Shown here in pieces: positions 38,183 through 46,782 of a stretch of DNA of 64,000 nt (position 1 is the stretch's first letter; each line of letters begins with the position of its first letter). The DNA is from Sediminibacillus halophilus (lineage in GTDB: Bacteria > Bacillota > Bacilli > Bacillales > Amphibacillaceae). Made by a program: the position numbers and the translations under genes. The notes beneath the pieces are model-generated. The model was not told the DNA's origin. It searched no databases and was given only the letters and a program-made list of their open reading frames with translations. The stretch is taken from the NCBI RefSeq assembly GCF_900103695.1, contig NZ_FNHF01000001.1, positions 1-64,000 of the forward strand. Direction: 5' to 3'.

Positions 38183-39166
38183 ATGCCAGTAAAGTCTTAT
38201 ATACAAGCAGTGACGCAGGCTTTGTCAGAAGAGATGGAACGGGATCAGAAAGTATTTGTCCTCGGGGAAGATGTCGGGAAAAGAGGCGGGGTATTCCGCG
38301 CCACAGACGGACTTTATGAAAAATTTGGAGAAGCAAGGGTTCTTGATACCCCCCTTGCAGAATCAGCTATCGCAGGTGTAGGAATCGGTGCCGCCATGTA
38401 TGGCATGCGACCGGTAGCTGAGATGCAATTTGCTGACTTCATCATGCCAGCAGTTAACCAGATTATATCGGAAGCTGCAAAAATAAGGTATCGTTCAAAT
38501 AATGATTGGGATTGCCCAATTACTATCCGGGCACCGTATGGCGGAGGGGTTCATGGGGCATTGTACCATTCGCAGTCCATTGAAGCAGTATTTGCCAATC
38601 AGCCGGGTTTGAAAATTGTCATGCCGTCCACTCCATATGATGTTAAAGGGTTGTTAAAGGCTGCCATCCGCGATGATGATCCAGTCCTGTTTTTTGAACA
38701 CAAACGCGCTTACCGCCTAATAAAAGGGGAAGTGCCAGATGATGATTATACACTTCCATTGGGAAAGGCTGACGTGAAAAGAAACGGCTCAGATATTACA
38801 GTGATTACCTACGGCTTGTGTGTCCATTTCGCTTTACAGGCAGCGGAGAAACTGGAGCAGGAAGGAATCGATGCACATATATTGGATCTCCGGACCGTTT
38901 ATCCGCTTGATCGGGAGGCGATTGTAGAAGCAGCATCCAAAACTGGGAAAGTGCTATTACTCACCGAAGACAACAAAGAAGGAAGCATTATCGGAGAAGT
39001 AGCAGCAATCATCGCTGAAGAATGCTTGTTCGAGTTGGATGCACCGATTCAACGGCTGGCTGGACCGGATGTACCGGCCATGCCATATGCACCTACCATG
39101 GAAAAACACTTTATGGTCAATCCCGATAAAGTGGAAAAAGCAATGCGTGAACTGGCAGAATTTTAA
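38183..39166 (+). CDS. bkdAB: 2-oxoisovalerate dehydrogenase E1 beta subunit
   Basis: A 327-residue transketolase-like subunit that completes the E1 active site. Visible motifs: VLGEDVGKRGGVFRATDGL, DTPLAESAIAGVGIGAAMYG, and MQFADFIMPAVNQI. ATG 38183 (MPVKSYI) follows GAGGAGGG by 7 nt; the earlier ATG at 38168 overlaps bkdAA and is rejected. The operon as a whole supplies iso- and anteiso- primers for membrane lipids. Confidence 0.95.
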   Translation: MPVKSYIQAVTQALSEEMERDQKVFVLGEDVGKRGGVFRATDGLYEKFGEARVLDTPLAESAIAGVGIGAAMYGMRPVAEMQFADFIMPAVNQIISEAAKIRYRSNNDWDCPITIRAPYGGGVHGALYHSQSIEAVFANQPGLKIVMPSTPYDVKGLLKAAIRDDDPVLFFEHKRAYRLIKGEVPDDDYTLPLGKADVKRNGSDITVITYGLCVHFALQAAEKLEQEGIDAHILDLRTVYPLDREAIVEAASKTGKVLLLTEDNKEGSIIGEVAAIIAEECLFELDAPIQRLAGPDVPAMPYAPTMEKHFMVNPDKVEKAMRELAEF

Positions 39167-39184
39167 TGACAAGGAGGGAACGCT

Positions 39185-40456
39185 GTGTCTATAGAAAAAA
39201 TCAATATGCCTCAGCTTGGCGAAAGTGTGACAGAAGGTACGATCAGCCAATGGCTTGTAAAGCCTGGCGATCATGTCAATAAGTATGATCCAATCGCGGA
39301 GGTAATGACGGATAAAGTAAATGCAGAGGTGCCTTCATCCTTTACAGGTACCTTGACGGAAATTGCGGCAGAAGAAGGCGAGACGGTAGCTGTTGGTGAT
39401 TTAATGTGTTATATCGAAGTAGCAGATGGGGAAAGCAGTGCGCCTGCGGCTGAAGAAGCGAACACAAAAACCACGGGTAACACAGTTGCTCCTGAACAGA
39501 AGACGGAAGAAACATCGATGAAAAAAAGATATTCTCCGGCGGTCATGCGCCTTGCTCAGGAAAACAATATCCAGCTTGATCAGGTGGAAGGAAGCGGAAA
39601 AGGCGGAAGAATCACTCGAAAAGATATTGAAAAAGTCATCGCTTCTGGTGGTCTGTCCAAGCAGAAAGAAACAATGGCTGAAAATAACAAACCTACTGAA
39701 AATGCAAGTTCTAATACTGAGGCACCGGAAACGAAGCAACAAGTACATACTACCGTTGGCGCGAAGGAAATTCCGGTAACCGGGGTACGGAAGGCAATAG
39801 CCAATAATATGGTAAAGGCTAAAACGGAAATCCCTCATGCCTGGATGATGGTCGAAGTCGATGTAACCAACCTGGTAAAATACCGAAATTCTGTAAAAGA
39901 CCAATTTAAACAAGAAGAAGGCTTCGGTCTCACGTTCTTTGCTTTTTTTGTGAAGGCTGTATCAAAAGCTCTGAAGGAATTTCCGCAGCTTAACAGCTCC
40001 TGGGCCGGCGATAAGATTATCCAGCATAAAGATGTGAATATATCGATTGCTGTCGCTAAAGAGCAAGAACTGTTTGTACCTGTAATAAAAGCAGCTGATG
40101 AGAAAAGCATCAAAGGAATCGCCAAGGATATACACACTCTGGCCGGCAAAGCGAGAAACGGAAAACTGACTGCCAAGGATATGGAAGGGGGAACCTTCAC
40201 CGTTAACAACACCGGATCGTTTGGTTCCGTACAATCAATGGGGGTCATCAATTATCCGCAGGCTGCTATCTTGCAGGTTGAGTCCATTGTAAAACGACCG
40301 GTGATTATTGATGACATGTTTGCAGCAAGAGATATGGTCAATCTTTGTCTATCACTCGATCATCGTGTTTTAGACGGATTGGTTTGCGGACAGTTCCTCG
40401 CCCGCTTGAAGGAAATCTTAGAAAATACATCAAGTGAAAATACGCCGATTTATTGA
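39185..40456 (+). CDS. bkdB: Dihydrolipoamide acyltransferase E2 of the BKD complex
   Basis: A 423-residue core subunit. Lipoyl domain (about 1-80) has the lipoylated Lys in VMTDKVNAEVPS; a flexible Glu/Ala/Thr-rich linker follows; the peripheral E1/E3-binding domain is YSPAVMRLAQENNIQLDQV..GRITRKDI (about 117-152); a second linker precedes the acyltransferase domain ending in SLDHRVLDG with catalytic His/Asp. GTG start after AAGGAGGG. Last gene of the operon. Confidence 0.96.
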   Translation: MSIEKINMPQLGESVTEGTISQWLVKPGDHVNKYDPIAEVMTDKVNAEVPSSFTGTLTEIAAEEGETVAVGDLMCYIEVADGESSAPAAEEANTKTTGNTVAPEQKTEETSMKKRYSPAVMRLAQENNIQLDQVEGSGKGGRITRKDIEKVIASGGLSKQKETMAENNKPTENASSNTEAPETKQQVHTTVGAKEIPVTGVRKAIANNMVKAKTEIPHAWMMVEVDVTNLVKYRNSVKDQFKQEEGFGLTFFAFFVKAVSKALKEFPQLNSSWAGDKIIQHKDVNISIAVAKEQELFVPVIKAADEKSIKGIAKDIHTLAGKARNGKLTAKDMEGGTFTVNNTGSFGSVQSMGVINYPQAAILQVESIVKRPVIIDDMFAARDMVNLCLSLDHRVLDGLVCGQFLARLKEILENTSSENTPIY

Positions 40457-40560
40457 TTTACTTGAACATCAATCTTTGACAGAGCGGGTTGAGAGAAAAC
40501 AGTCCAACTAAGTAGTTCTTTCTGGATGTTAAACCAGATAAACGCATACATGACATTTGC

Positions 40561-40595
40561 AGACCAAATCACAAGCGGATTTGGTCTTTCTTTTT
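40561..40595 (+). terminator. Terminator of the bkd operon
   Basis: AGACCAAATC pairs with GATTTGGTCT around an ACAAGCG loop, then TTCTTTTTC. It lies about 100 nt after bkdB. Confidence 0.85.
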
Positions 40596-40637
40596 CTCAT
40601 AACGAATAGAAAAGCATTAGGAGGATGATCAAATGAA

Positions 40638-40901
40638 ATGACAACTTTCGGTCTTGCTTTCTTATTTTTAAGTGTGATTCTTTATGGATAAACCTTGATT
40701 GCTGCCTCGGTCTATTCTCATGTATTGGCCAGTACAAGTTGGGATGGACGGTATGGTATTTTTGGTCACGCTTTAAGGGAAGTGGGTACGGTGCCTTTAT
40801 CAATGGCTATATTATTCGGTTTAATGGGTGTATTTCTTATGGTTACTTCTGTAAGAAAGGCAAACAAGGAGAACAGGGAAAGGTCACTGCTGAATAGTTA
40901 A
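40638..40901 (+). pseudogene. Small membrane protein gene interrupted by an in-frame TAA
   Basis: A single frame runs from ATG 40638 (preceded by AGGAGG) to 40901 and would give about 87 residues with two membrane helices. It is broken by TAA at codon 18, after MTTFGLAFLFLSVILYG; the rest (TLIAASVYSHVLASTSWDGRYGIFG...) stays open. Both sides are hydrophobic in the same frame, so a nonsense mutation, sequencing error or re-initiation at TTG are the choices. Family not named with confidence. Confidence 0.5.
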
Positions 40902-41661
40902 GGGCAGGATTTGGGACATGCGGGTGTGCTTTCTTGAACTATGAGACTTCAATTTTAGCTATTTCTACCGCTGGATCCTTCGGTCATTTCCTTCACTTTG
41001 TACAGCTTCGTAACTCGAAACGAGGATACTAGTTAAATTTCTCTTGTTTATTCCAATTATTTTTCTATCAGTCTTTGGTTGGTTAGAATTATGTTAGTCC
41101 TTCAGTTGTAATTTTGCCAGCTTTGTCAACCCTCATCATCACGGTATCCGTAGTAAAATCCATCTTTAACATTGTATCTTTTAAAGGTGGGATATTATTC
41201 GATATAGCTTTTCTTACTAATAAAAAGTCTTCTTGGATATGGTAAACTAACAATATATATGAGAAGACATCGGAGGAACTCGATCAACGAGGTGTTGTTA
41301 TTTTCCATACGTGGCATTGAGTGGTTATATGGCGGAAAGCCAGGAAGTCGGGTATTCTAAATTAGATCTTTCCAGTTCTGCGTGAGGGAGAAGAGAGAGA
41401 GCAATTGGATGCGTATTTTCCGGAATAATAGACAATTCTTATGATTTATTTTCAAAGTCTCTCCTCAAACGAAAGTAATGAATAACTGTCCCCCCTATGC
41501 TGTCGTAGTGCTGGAAAAGGAATCATGATCCTTTCAGCTTTTTAACCTGCTTCTGTGTCGTTCACATAAAGGAGGAATTCTGTCAATAAACAATCAAGAA
41601 ACAATTCATTAAAACAAGCTGTAGAACCACCTCTAGGAAGAAAGCCAAAGGAGAGAAAATA
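40902..41661. other. Gene-free stretch of about 760 nt
   Basis: No open frame with family resemblance on either strand. AT-rich, with a GGAGGAACTCGATCAAC patch near 41272 that looks like a ribosome binding site without a following gene, and a CTGTCCCCCC half-site (41486-41495) like the GGGGACAG palindromes elsewhere. It may hold decayed genes. Confidence 0.4.
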
Positions 41662-41898
41662 ATGATCGTAGGACGAATTCTATACATATTAGGATTAATT
41701 TTTGCTGTTTATAGTATTGCGGTACTGGTTATCTCATTTTTCACTGGGGGAGGCAACATTATCATGATATTTGGCGTTTTGAATGGTTTTATCGCCATGG
41801 GTGTAGGTGACCTGGTCATAAACATGTATAAAAGAAATCAGCCTGCAGCTGGCGGTAAACTGGACATTAAGGAACAAGACCAGTATGAAAATGGCTGA
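41662..41898 (+). CDS. Hypothetical two-helix membrane protein
   Basis: A 78-residue protein with two hydrophobic segments (about 4-28 and 32-54) and a charged C terminus ending in KEQDQYENG. ATG 41662 is preceded by AAAGGAGAG at 8 nt, so it is very likely translated. I do not recognise the family. It sits alone between the bkd operon and brxB. Confidence 0.65.
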   Translation: MIVGRILYILGLIFAVYSIAVLVISFFTGGGNIIMIFGVLNGFIAMGVGDLVINMYKRNQPAAGGKLDIKEQDQYENG

Positions 41899-42095
41899 AA
41901 TTGTGGCAAAATTGTGAAAACGCATTACTGAAAAATTACCGGGAACTGGCAAGTCAGCTGCAGCTTGTAGGTTATAATGAAAAAAACGGCAAGTCGGATA
42001 TGCCTGAAACCTTGTCTAAACAGTCTGATTGAAACTCTGGATTATTCTTGTTACGATGAGTACAGTAATATCAACTTTAAGGAGATGGATATACA

Positions 42096-42527
42096 GTGGA
42101 TTTCAATTTATTCATGGATGATGTCGTCAATTCGGCACGTAAAGATATAACAGAAGCAGGTTATGAAGAGCTAACTACACCAGAAGAAGTTGACCAAGCT
42201 CTGAACCGTAAAGGTACAACACTAGTTATGGTCAATTCTACCTGTGGTTGTGCAGGTGGTGTCGCTCGTCCTGCGGCTGCGAATGCTATTCATTATGACA
42301 AGCGTCCGGAACATCTGGTTACCGTTTTTGCAGGACAGGACAAAGAAGCAACTGAACAAGCAAGAAGTTATTTTGAAGGTTATCCACCATCATCCCCTTC
42401 CTTCGCCTTTCTAAAGGACGGAAAAATCGTCACTATGGTTGAACGCCATGATATTGAAGGATTTGGACCGGTAGATGTCGTAGAAAAACTTCAACATATT
42501 TTTGAGGAACATTGCGAAGAAATATAA
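42096..42527 (+). CDS. brxB: Bacilliredoxin (BrxA/BrxB family, YqiW-like)
   Basis: A 143-residue thioredoxin-fold protein that removes bacillithiol from S-bacillithiolated proteins. The CGC active site is at residues 50-52 (NSTCGCAGG), with ARPAAANA and the C-terminal EGFGPVDVV typical of the family. GTG start, AAGGAG 11 nt upstream. Its place after the bkd operon matches yqiW in B. subtilis. It fits with fosB in indicating bacillithiol use. Confidence 0.93.
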   Translation: MDFNLFMDDVVNSARKDITEAGYEELTTPEEVDQALNRKGTTLVMVNSTCGCAGGVARPAAANAIHYDKRPEHLVTVFAGQDKEATEQARSYFEGYPPSSPSFAFLKDGKIVTMVERHDIEGFGPVDVVEKLQHIFEEHCEEI

Positions 42528-42548
42528 TGAAAACACTGAGATATTATT

Positions 42549-42578
42549 ACCTTGCCACGCTTGTGACAAGGTTTTTTT
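42549..42578 (+). terminator. Terminator after brxB
   Basis: ACCTTGCCAC pairs with GTGACAAGGT around GCTT, then T6. Confidence 0.9.
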
Positions 42579-42621
42579 CTCTCATCATCCTTGTTCAATA
42601 AGCTAGTAAGGAGTATACAGC

Positions 42622-43572
42622 GTGAAAATAGGATACCGAACATTAAAAACGGCTACCGGGACACCGATAGCAATTTGGTTGGCTCAATTACTACAGCTTC
42701 AAAATTTTGTTTCTGCCGGGATTATTGCTTTACTGTGCATTCAGCCTACACGTAAACGATCGATGCTTACATCGTGGCATCGTTTTGGTGCATGCTTGCT
42801 GGCAATGATTTTTTCTTTTGCCGTTTTCGAAACGATCGGCTTCCATCCATTGGCCATCGGCATATTACTAGTTTTATTTATCCCAACAACCGTTCTATTG
42901 AGGCTGACCCCGGGAATTGTGACCAGCTCGGTAATTATCTTGCATCTGTACAGCTCCGGCGAGATAACCTTTTCATTATTGGTAAATGAATTTTTTCTTA
43001 TCGTGATAGGAATTGGTACAGCTCTTCTTTTAAATTTATATATGCCCAGCTTAGAAAACAATTTGGTTGATTTACAGGAAAAAGTCGAGGAGAATTTTCG
43101 TACCATTTTAAAGGAAATAGCCATTTACTTGCGGGAAGGTCGTGAAACCTGGACAGGGAAAGAGTTGACCGAGACTGATGAATTGTTGGATAAGGCAGAA
43201 CGGCTTGTTGCGAGGGATATTGAAAATCACTTATTAAGAGATAAACATACGTTTTTTGATTATTTCATTATGCGTCGTAAACAATTTGAGCTGTTGCGCC
43301 GAATGCTACCGCTTGTCAGTCAAATGGACAGGCTGTATGAACAAAACTACCGGATGGCGAATTTTTTTGATGAACTGGCTGAAGCGGTTCACCCTGGTAA
43401 TACCGCAAAACTTCATTTGGAAACGTTGCGAGAATTGCGTAAAACATTCGATAAGGATGATTTGCCAAAAACAAGAGTCGAGTTTGAAACGAGGGCGAAC
43501 TTATTCCGTTTGCTGTATGAAATCGAGCAATACCTTGTGCTAAAAAAGACCTTTAAACCGAGTGATGTATGA
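42622..43572 (+). CDS. yqjA: YqjA, aromatic acid exporter family membrane protein
   Basis: A 316-residue protein. The first ~140 residues hold four to six membrane helices (GYRTLKTATGTPIAIWLAQ is the family start); the C-terminal half (about 145-316) is a soluble, helical, charged domain. It matches the YqjA/ArAE_1 family by length and by position next to brxB. Transport of aromatic acids is a family label, not shown. GTG start after AAGGAG. Confidence 0.85.
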   Translation: MKIGYRTLKTATGTPIAIWLAQLLQLQNFVSAGIIALLCIQPTRKRSMLTSWHRFGACLLAMIFSFAVFETIGFHPLAIGILLVLFIPTTVLLRLTPGIVTSSVIILHLYSSGEITFSLLVNEFFLIVIGIGTALLLNLYMPSLENNLVDLQEKVEENFRTILKEIAIYLREGRETWTGKELTETDELLDKAERLVARDIENHLLRDKHTFFDYFIMRRKQFELLRRMLPLVSQMDRLYEQNYRMANFFDELAEAVHPGNTAKLHLETLRELRKTFDKDDLPKTRVEFETRANLFRLLYEIEQYLVLKKTFKPSDV

Positions 43573-43587
43573 TTGTTTGCAAAAGAA

Positions 43588-43640
43588 AAAGGCTGTCACT
43601 GTTGAACTTAAAAAGATAATGCAGTGCCAGCCCTTTTTTT
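43588..43640. terminator. Terminator after yqjA, shared with the small minus-strand gene
   Basis: AAGGCTG-CACTG pairs with CAGTG-CAGCC across a 20-nt loop, followed by T7. It overlaps the 3' end of the converging small gene. Confidence 0.75.
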
Positions 43641-43776
43641 ATATAAACATAGCCAATCCCATTGTCACAGTCGACAATACCATGGCGACAATCATAATAT
43701 AAATAACTAATTTAATCCGTCTTTCCCGTTTAGACGGTTTCCGTTTCATTGTTTGGTCCTTGTGGTTTTTAGCCAT
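43639..43776 (-). CDS. Prli42-like small membrane protein (stressosome-associated type)
   Basis: A 45-residue gene. The N terminus is basic (MAKNHKDQTMKRKPSKRERR), followed by one membrane helix IKLVIYIMIVAMVLSTV and a short TMGLAMFI end. GGAGG lies 8 nt before its ATG on the minus strand. Size, basic-then-helix pattern and the LVIYIMIVAMVLST-type core resemble Prli42, the miniprotein that tethers the stressosome to the membrane in Listeria. Assignment rests on pattern only. Confidence 0.65.
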   Translation of the reverse strand: MAKNHKDQTMKRKPSKRERRIKLVIYIMIVAMVLSTVTMGLAMFI

Positions 43777-43953
43777 TGAATTTCCTCCTTCACCCCTGTA
43801 GCTACTTGTATTTTACCGCGATTGCGCAAAATGGACAAGCCCCTTGAGAATTAAATATTCAAACAGTTTTATATATATAATAGATGAAGCGTAAAAGATT
43901 CTCGGATCGGCTATCTGGAAAGGGAATGGATAGATAGACAAAGGAGGATTCGT

Positions 43954-45612
43954 ATGGGCAAGGAACAGGAGTTTTCAGCCAATAAACAGGAGTGGGAAAA
44001 TGCTGTAAAAAAAACGGTACAACGCTATCCGGAAAGACAGAAAGTTTTCGAGACAAGCTCCGGTATCCCGATAGACCTACTATACGCTCCAAAGCACCCA
44101 CAAGAAGAGTATCAGGAAACACAAGGATTTCCCGGCCAATATCCTTACACCCGTGGAATCCAGCCGACCATGTATCGCAGCAAATATTGGACGATGCGGC
44201 AGTATGCCGGCTTCGGTTCAGCACGGGAAACCAATCAACGGTTCCGTTATTTATTGGAACAAGGGCAAACCGGTTTGTCAGTCGCTTTCGATCTTCCGAC
44301 CCAAATCGGTTATGATTCCGATGATAGTATGGCTGACGGGGAAGTTGGAAAAGTGGGGGTCGCTATTGATTCGTTACATGATATGGAAACCCTATTTGAT
44401 TCGATTCCATTGGAAAAAGTCAGCACTTCTATGACGATAAATGCGCCAGCTTCCATACTACTATGCATGTACATAGCAGTAGGAGAAAAACAAGGCGTGG
44501 AGCCAGCTCGGCTTACAGGCACCATTCAAAATGACATTTTAAAAGAATATATTGCACGTGGAACTTATATTTTTCCTCCCAAGCCCTCTATGCGCTTGAT
44601 TACTGATATCTTTGCTTATTGCCAGGAGGAGCTTCCCCGCTTCAATACCATCAGTATCTCGGGCTATCATATTAGGGAGGCAGGGTCTACTGCAGTTCAG
44701 GAAATCGCTTTTACACTCGCTAATGGGATAGCTTATGTGGACGCAGCTTTAGCTTCCGGGCTTGATATCGATCAATTTGCACCTCGTCTTGCGTTTTTCT
44801 TTAACGCGCACAACCAATTCTTTGAAGAAGTAGCAAAATTTCGGGCGGCACGCCGGATTTGGTCTAAAATCATGAAAGACAGATTCCATGCTAAGGAGCC
44901 AAAAAGTTGGAAGCTGCGGTTTCACACACAGACAGGTGGTTCGACATTGACTGCCCAACAGGCAAATAACAATATTGTCCGCGTTGCATTACAGGCGCTT
45001 TCAGCGGTTTTGGGCGGTACGCAAAGTCTTCATACCAATTCAAGGGATGAAGCACTTTCCCTTCCTACCGAGGAGTCAGCAAGGATTGCATTAAGGACAC
45101 AACAAATCATTGCAAATGAAAGCGGCGCTGCCGATACGATTGATCCCCTGGGCGGCTCCTATTATGTGGAATCCTTAACAGACGAAATAGCTTCACGTGC
45201 ATGGAAATATATTGAAAAAATCGACGGGTTGGGTGGTGCTGTTCAGGCCGTTGAAGCTGGTTATATGCAGCGGGAAATCCGACAGGCAGCATATGAAACC
45301 CAAATGAAAATAGAATCTGGAGAGGAAATAGTTATTGGTCTTAATAAATTTGTTGAAGAAGAACAACAACTACCGGATTTGTTGAAGGTGGATGAAGAAC
45401 TTGAGGCAAACCAGAGAAAGGCAGTGCAGCAAGTCAGAATCGAACGCGATGCTACAGAGGCAGATCGTTGTCTGAATAAGCTGGAAGCAGCTGCAGCCGA
45501 TCCTGGCATCAATTTAATGCCGTATATTTTACAAGCAGTGAAGGCGTATTGCACGATTGGGGAAATATGCAACACACTTCGAAAAGAATTCGGGGAATAC
45601 AACGGAATATAA
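43954..45612 (+). CDS. Methylmalonyl-CoA mutase large subunit (split type)
   Basis: A 552-residue substrate-binding TIM-barrel subunit, lacking the C-terminal B12 domain, which is encoded by the next gene. Specificity residues read as methylmalonyl-CoA type: Y84 in MRQYAGFG (Phe in isobutyryl-, Ile in hydroxyisobutyryl-CoA mutase), A111 in [10 protein letters not shown]202 in KEYIARGTY (Gln in the other two), and substrate His239 in SISGYH. AAAGGAGG precedes the ATG. It interconverts methylmalonyl- and succinyl-CoA. Confidence 0.92.
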   Translation: MGKEQEFSANKQEWENAVKKTVQRYPERQKVFETSSGIPIDLLYAPKHPQEEYQETQGFPGQYPYTRGIQPTMYRSKYWTMRQYAGFGSARETNQRFRYLLEQGQTGLSVAFDLPTQIGYDSDDSMADGEVGKVGVAIDSLHDMETLFDSIPLEKVSTSMTINAPASILLCMYIAVGEKQGVEPARLTGTIQNDILKEYIARGTYIFPPKPSMRLITDIFAYCQEELPRFNTISISGYHIREAGSTAVQEIAFTLANGIAYVDAALASGLDIDQFAPRLAFFFNAHNQFFEEVAKFRAARRIWSKIMKDRFHAKEPKSWKLRFHTQTGGSTLTAQQANNNIVRVALQALSAVLGGTQSLHTNSRDEALSLPTEESARIALRTQQIIANESGAADTIDPLGGSYYVESLTDEIASRAWKYIEKIDGLGGAVQAVEAGYMQREIRQAAYETQMKIESGEEIVIGLNKFVEEEQQLPDLLKVDEELEANQRKAVQQVRIERDATEADRCLNKLEAAAADPGINLMPYILQAVKAYCTIGEICNTLRKEFGEYNGI

Positions 45613-45626
45613 AGGTGGGCAATAGA

Positions 45627-46442
45627 ATGAAGCAAATTCGTGTATTGATCGGAAAAGTCGGATTGGATGGTCACGATCGAGGTGCTTTGATCATAGCTCG
45701 GGCTTTGCGTGACCACGGCATGGAAGTCATTTACACAGGGCTGAGACAATCGCCAGAACAAATAGCCCAGGCTGCCGTTCAGGAGGATGTCGACGTTGTC
45801 GGTCTCTCTTCTTTGTCAGGTTCACATCGATCACTGTTTCCCAAAGTGGTAGAAGCATTGCGGTCAAGAAATGCTGCCGATATTCCGGTCATTGGCGGCG
45901 GTGTTATACCAGTTGAAGACATCCCTTATCTGGAAAAAAAGGGAATTAAAAAAATATTTACCAGTGGCGCTACGACAGATGCGCTAGCCTCTTACATTAA
46001 ACGTCTTGTCAGCTCTGAATCCATATCGCCCAAAAAAATCGCGCATATAGGAATTGCTGTACGGGCAATAAATGAATCACTCCCTTTTTATCAGGATGTA
46101 CTTGGACTGACAGTGGAGAAAGTAGAGAAGGTTGACTCAGAACAAATCAAAGTTGCCTTCTTAAAAATAGGGGAAACGCGTTTGGAACTACTTGAACCAT
46201 TGAATGAAAAATCATCCATACACCGCTTTCTTGACAAAAAAGGAGAAGGTGTGCACCACCTTGCCTTTGAAGTGGATGATTTAGAAGAGAGATTGTCCGA
46301 GTATCGACGGCAAGGCATACGCTTATTAAACGAAACACCGGTAGCGGGTGCTGATAATAGTCAGATCGCTTTTCTCCATCCTGCAAACGCCAGCCGAGTG
46401 TTAATCGAGTTATGTCAGCATCAAGGTAAGGAAGGAGAATAA
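45627..46442 (+). CDS. Fusion: mutase B12-binding subunit plus methylmalonyl-CoA epimerase
   Basis: A 271-residue two-domain protein in one uninterrupted frame. Residues 1-130 are a cobalamin-binding domain with the base-off motif DGHDRG (14-19, His16 as cobalt ligand) plus SSLSGSH and GGGVIP. Residues 137-265 are a VOC-fold epimerase with metal ligands H140 (IAHIGIAV), H210 or H211 (GVHHLAFEV) and E261 (VLIELC). ATG 45627 follows AAAGGTGGGC, 14 nt after the large subunit. The fusion would hand (R)-methylmalonyl-CoA to the mutase directly. Confidence 0.88.
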   Translation: MKQIRVLIGKVGLDGHDRGALIIARALRDHGMEVIYTGLRQSPEQIAQAAVQEDVDVVGLSSLSGSHRSLFPKVVEALRSRNAADIPVIGGGVIPVEDIPYLEKKGIKKIFTSGATTDALASYIKRLVSSESISPKKIAHIGIAVRAINESLPFYQDVLGLTVEKVEKVDSEQIKVAFLKIGETRLELLEPLNEKSSIHRFLDKKGEGVHHLAFEVDDLEERLSEYRRQGIRLLNETPVAGADNSQIAFLHPANASRVLIELCQHQGKEGE

Positions 46443-46782
46443 ATGGACTTATTTTGATCACATAAATGTATAAGATGAATAGCGAAGATAAGTAGAATAG
46501 GCATGCGGAGATAGGTGATTCGAAAATCATATGATAATGGAAAAGTGACAGCATGAACGGATAACAATTGGTGAACGATATAGTTTTGGCGTTTAACCAG
46601 TTCGTCCACCATCGTGGTACCGTCTCGGCGTGGCTGATAAAGGAGTTCTAAAGAAGGGTGCATCTTGGTATATTGTTAAGGCATTACAGGATGAAAAAAT
46701 TGACAGAGACTCACGATTTTCAGTAACGTAAGAGGAAGAAGGCAATAATGTCCTTTTTAAACAACGAGGAGGTACGTGATAT
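46443..46782. pseudogene. Deletion scar where the acyl-CoA carboxylase beta gene is expected
   Basis: In B. subtilis the epimerase gene yqjC is followed by a carboxylase (yqjD), then yqjE; here the yqjE homologue starts at 46783 but no carboxylase exists. GGAGAATAAATG at the fusion-gene stop starts MDLF and, after a one-base slip, DHIN, like the MDxFDxIN start I recall for such carboxylases; then stops follow. A minus-strand frame (46421-46663) is also open but unrecognised. Tentative. Confidence 0.35.

Noticed and set aside
41272-41300. GGAGGAACTCGATCAACGAGG as a possible gene start in the 40.9-41.6 kb gap
   Set aside because: No start codon with a sustained open frame follows at a suitable distance.
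46421-46663. Minus-strand open frame of 80 codons in the scar after the epimerase fusion
   Set aside because: Ends inside the fusion gene, no family recognised and no good start signal; kept only as an alternative reading of the scar.
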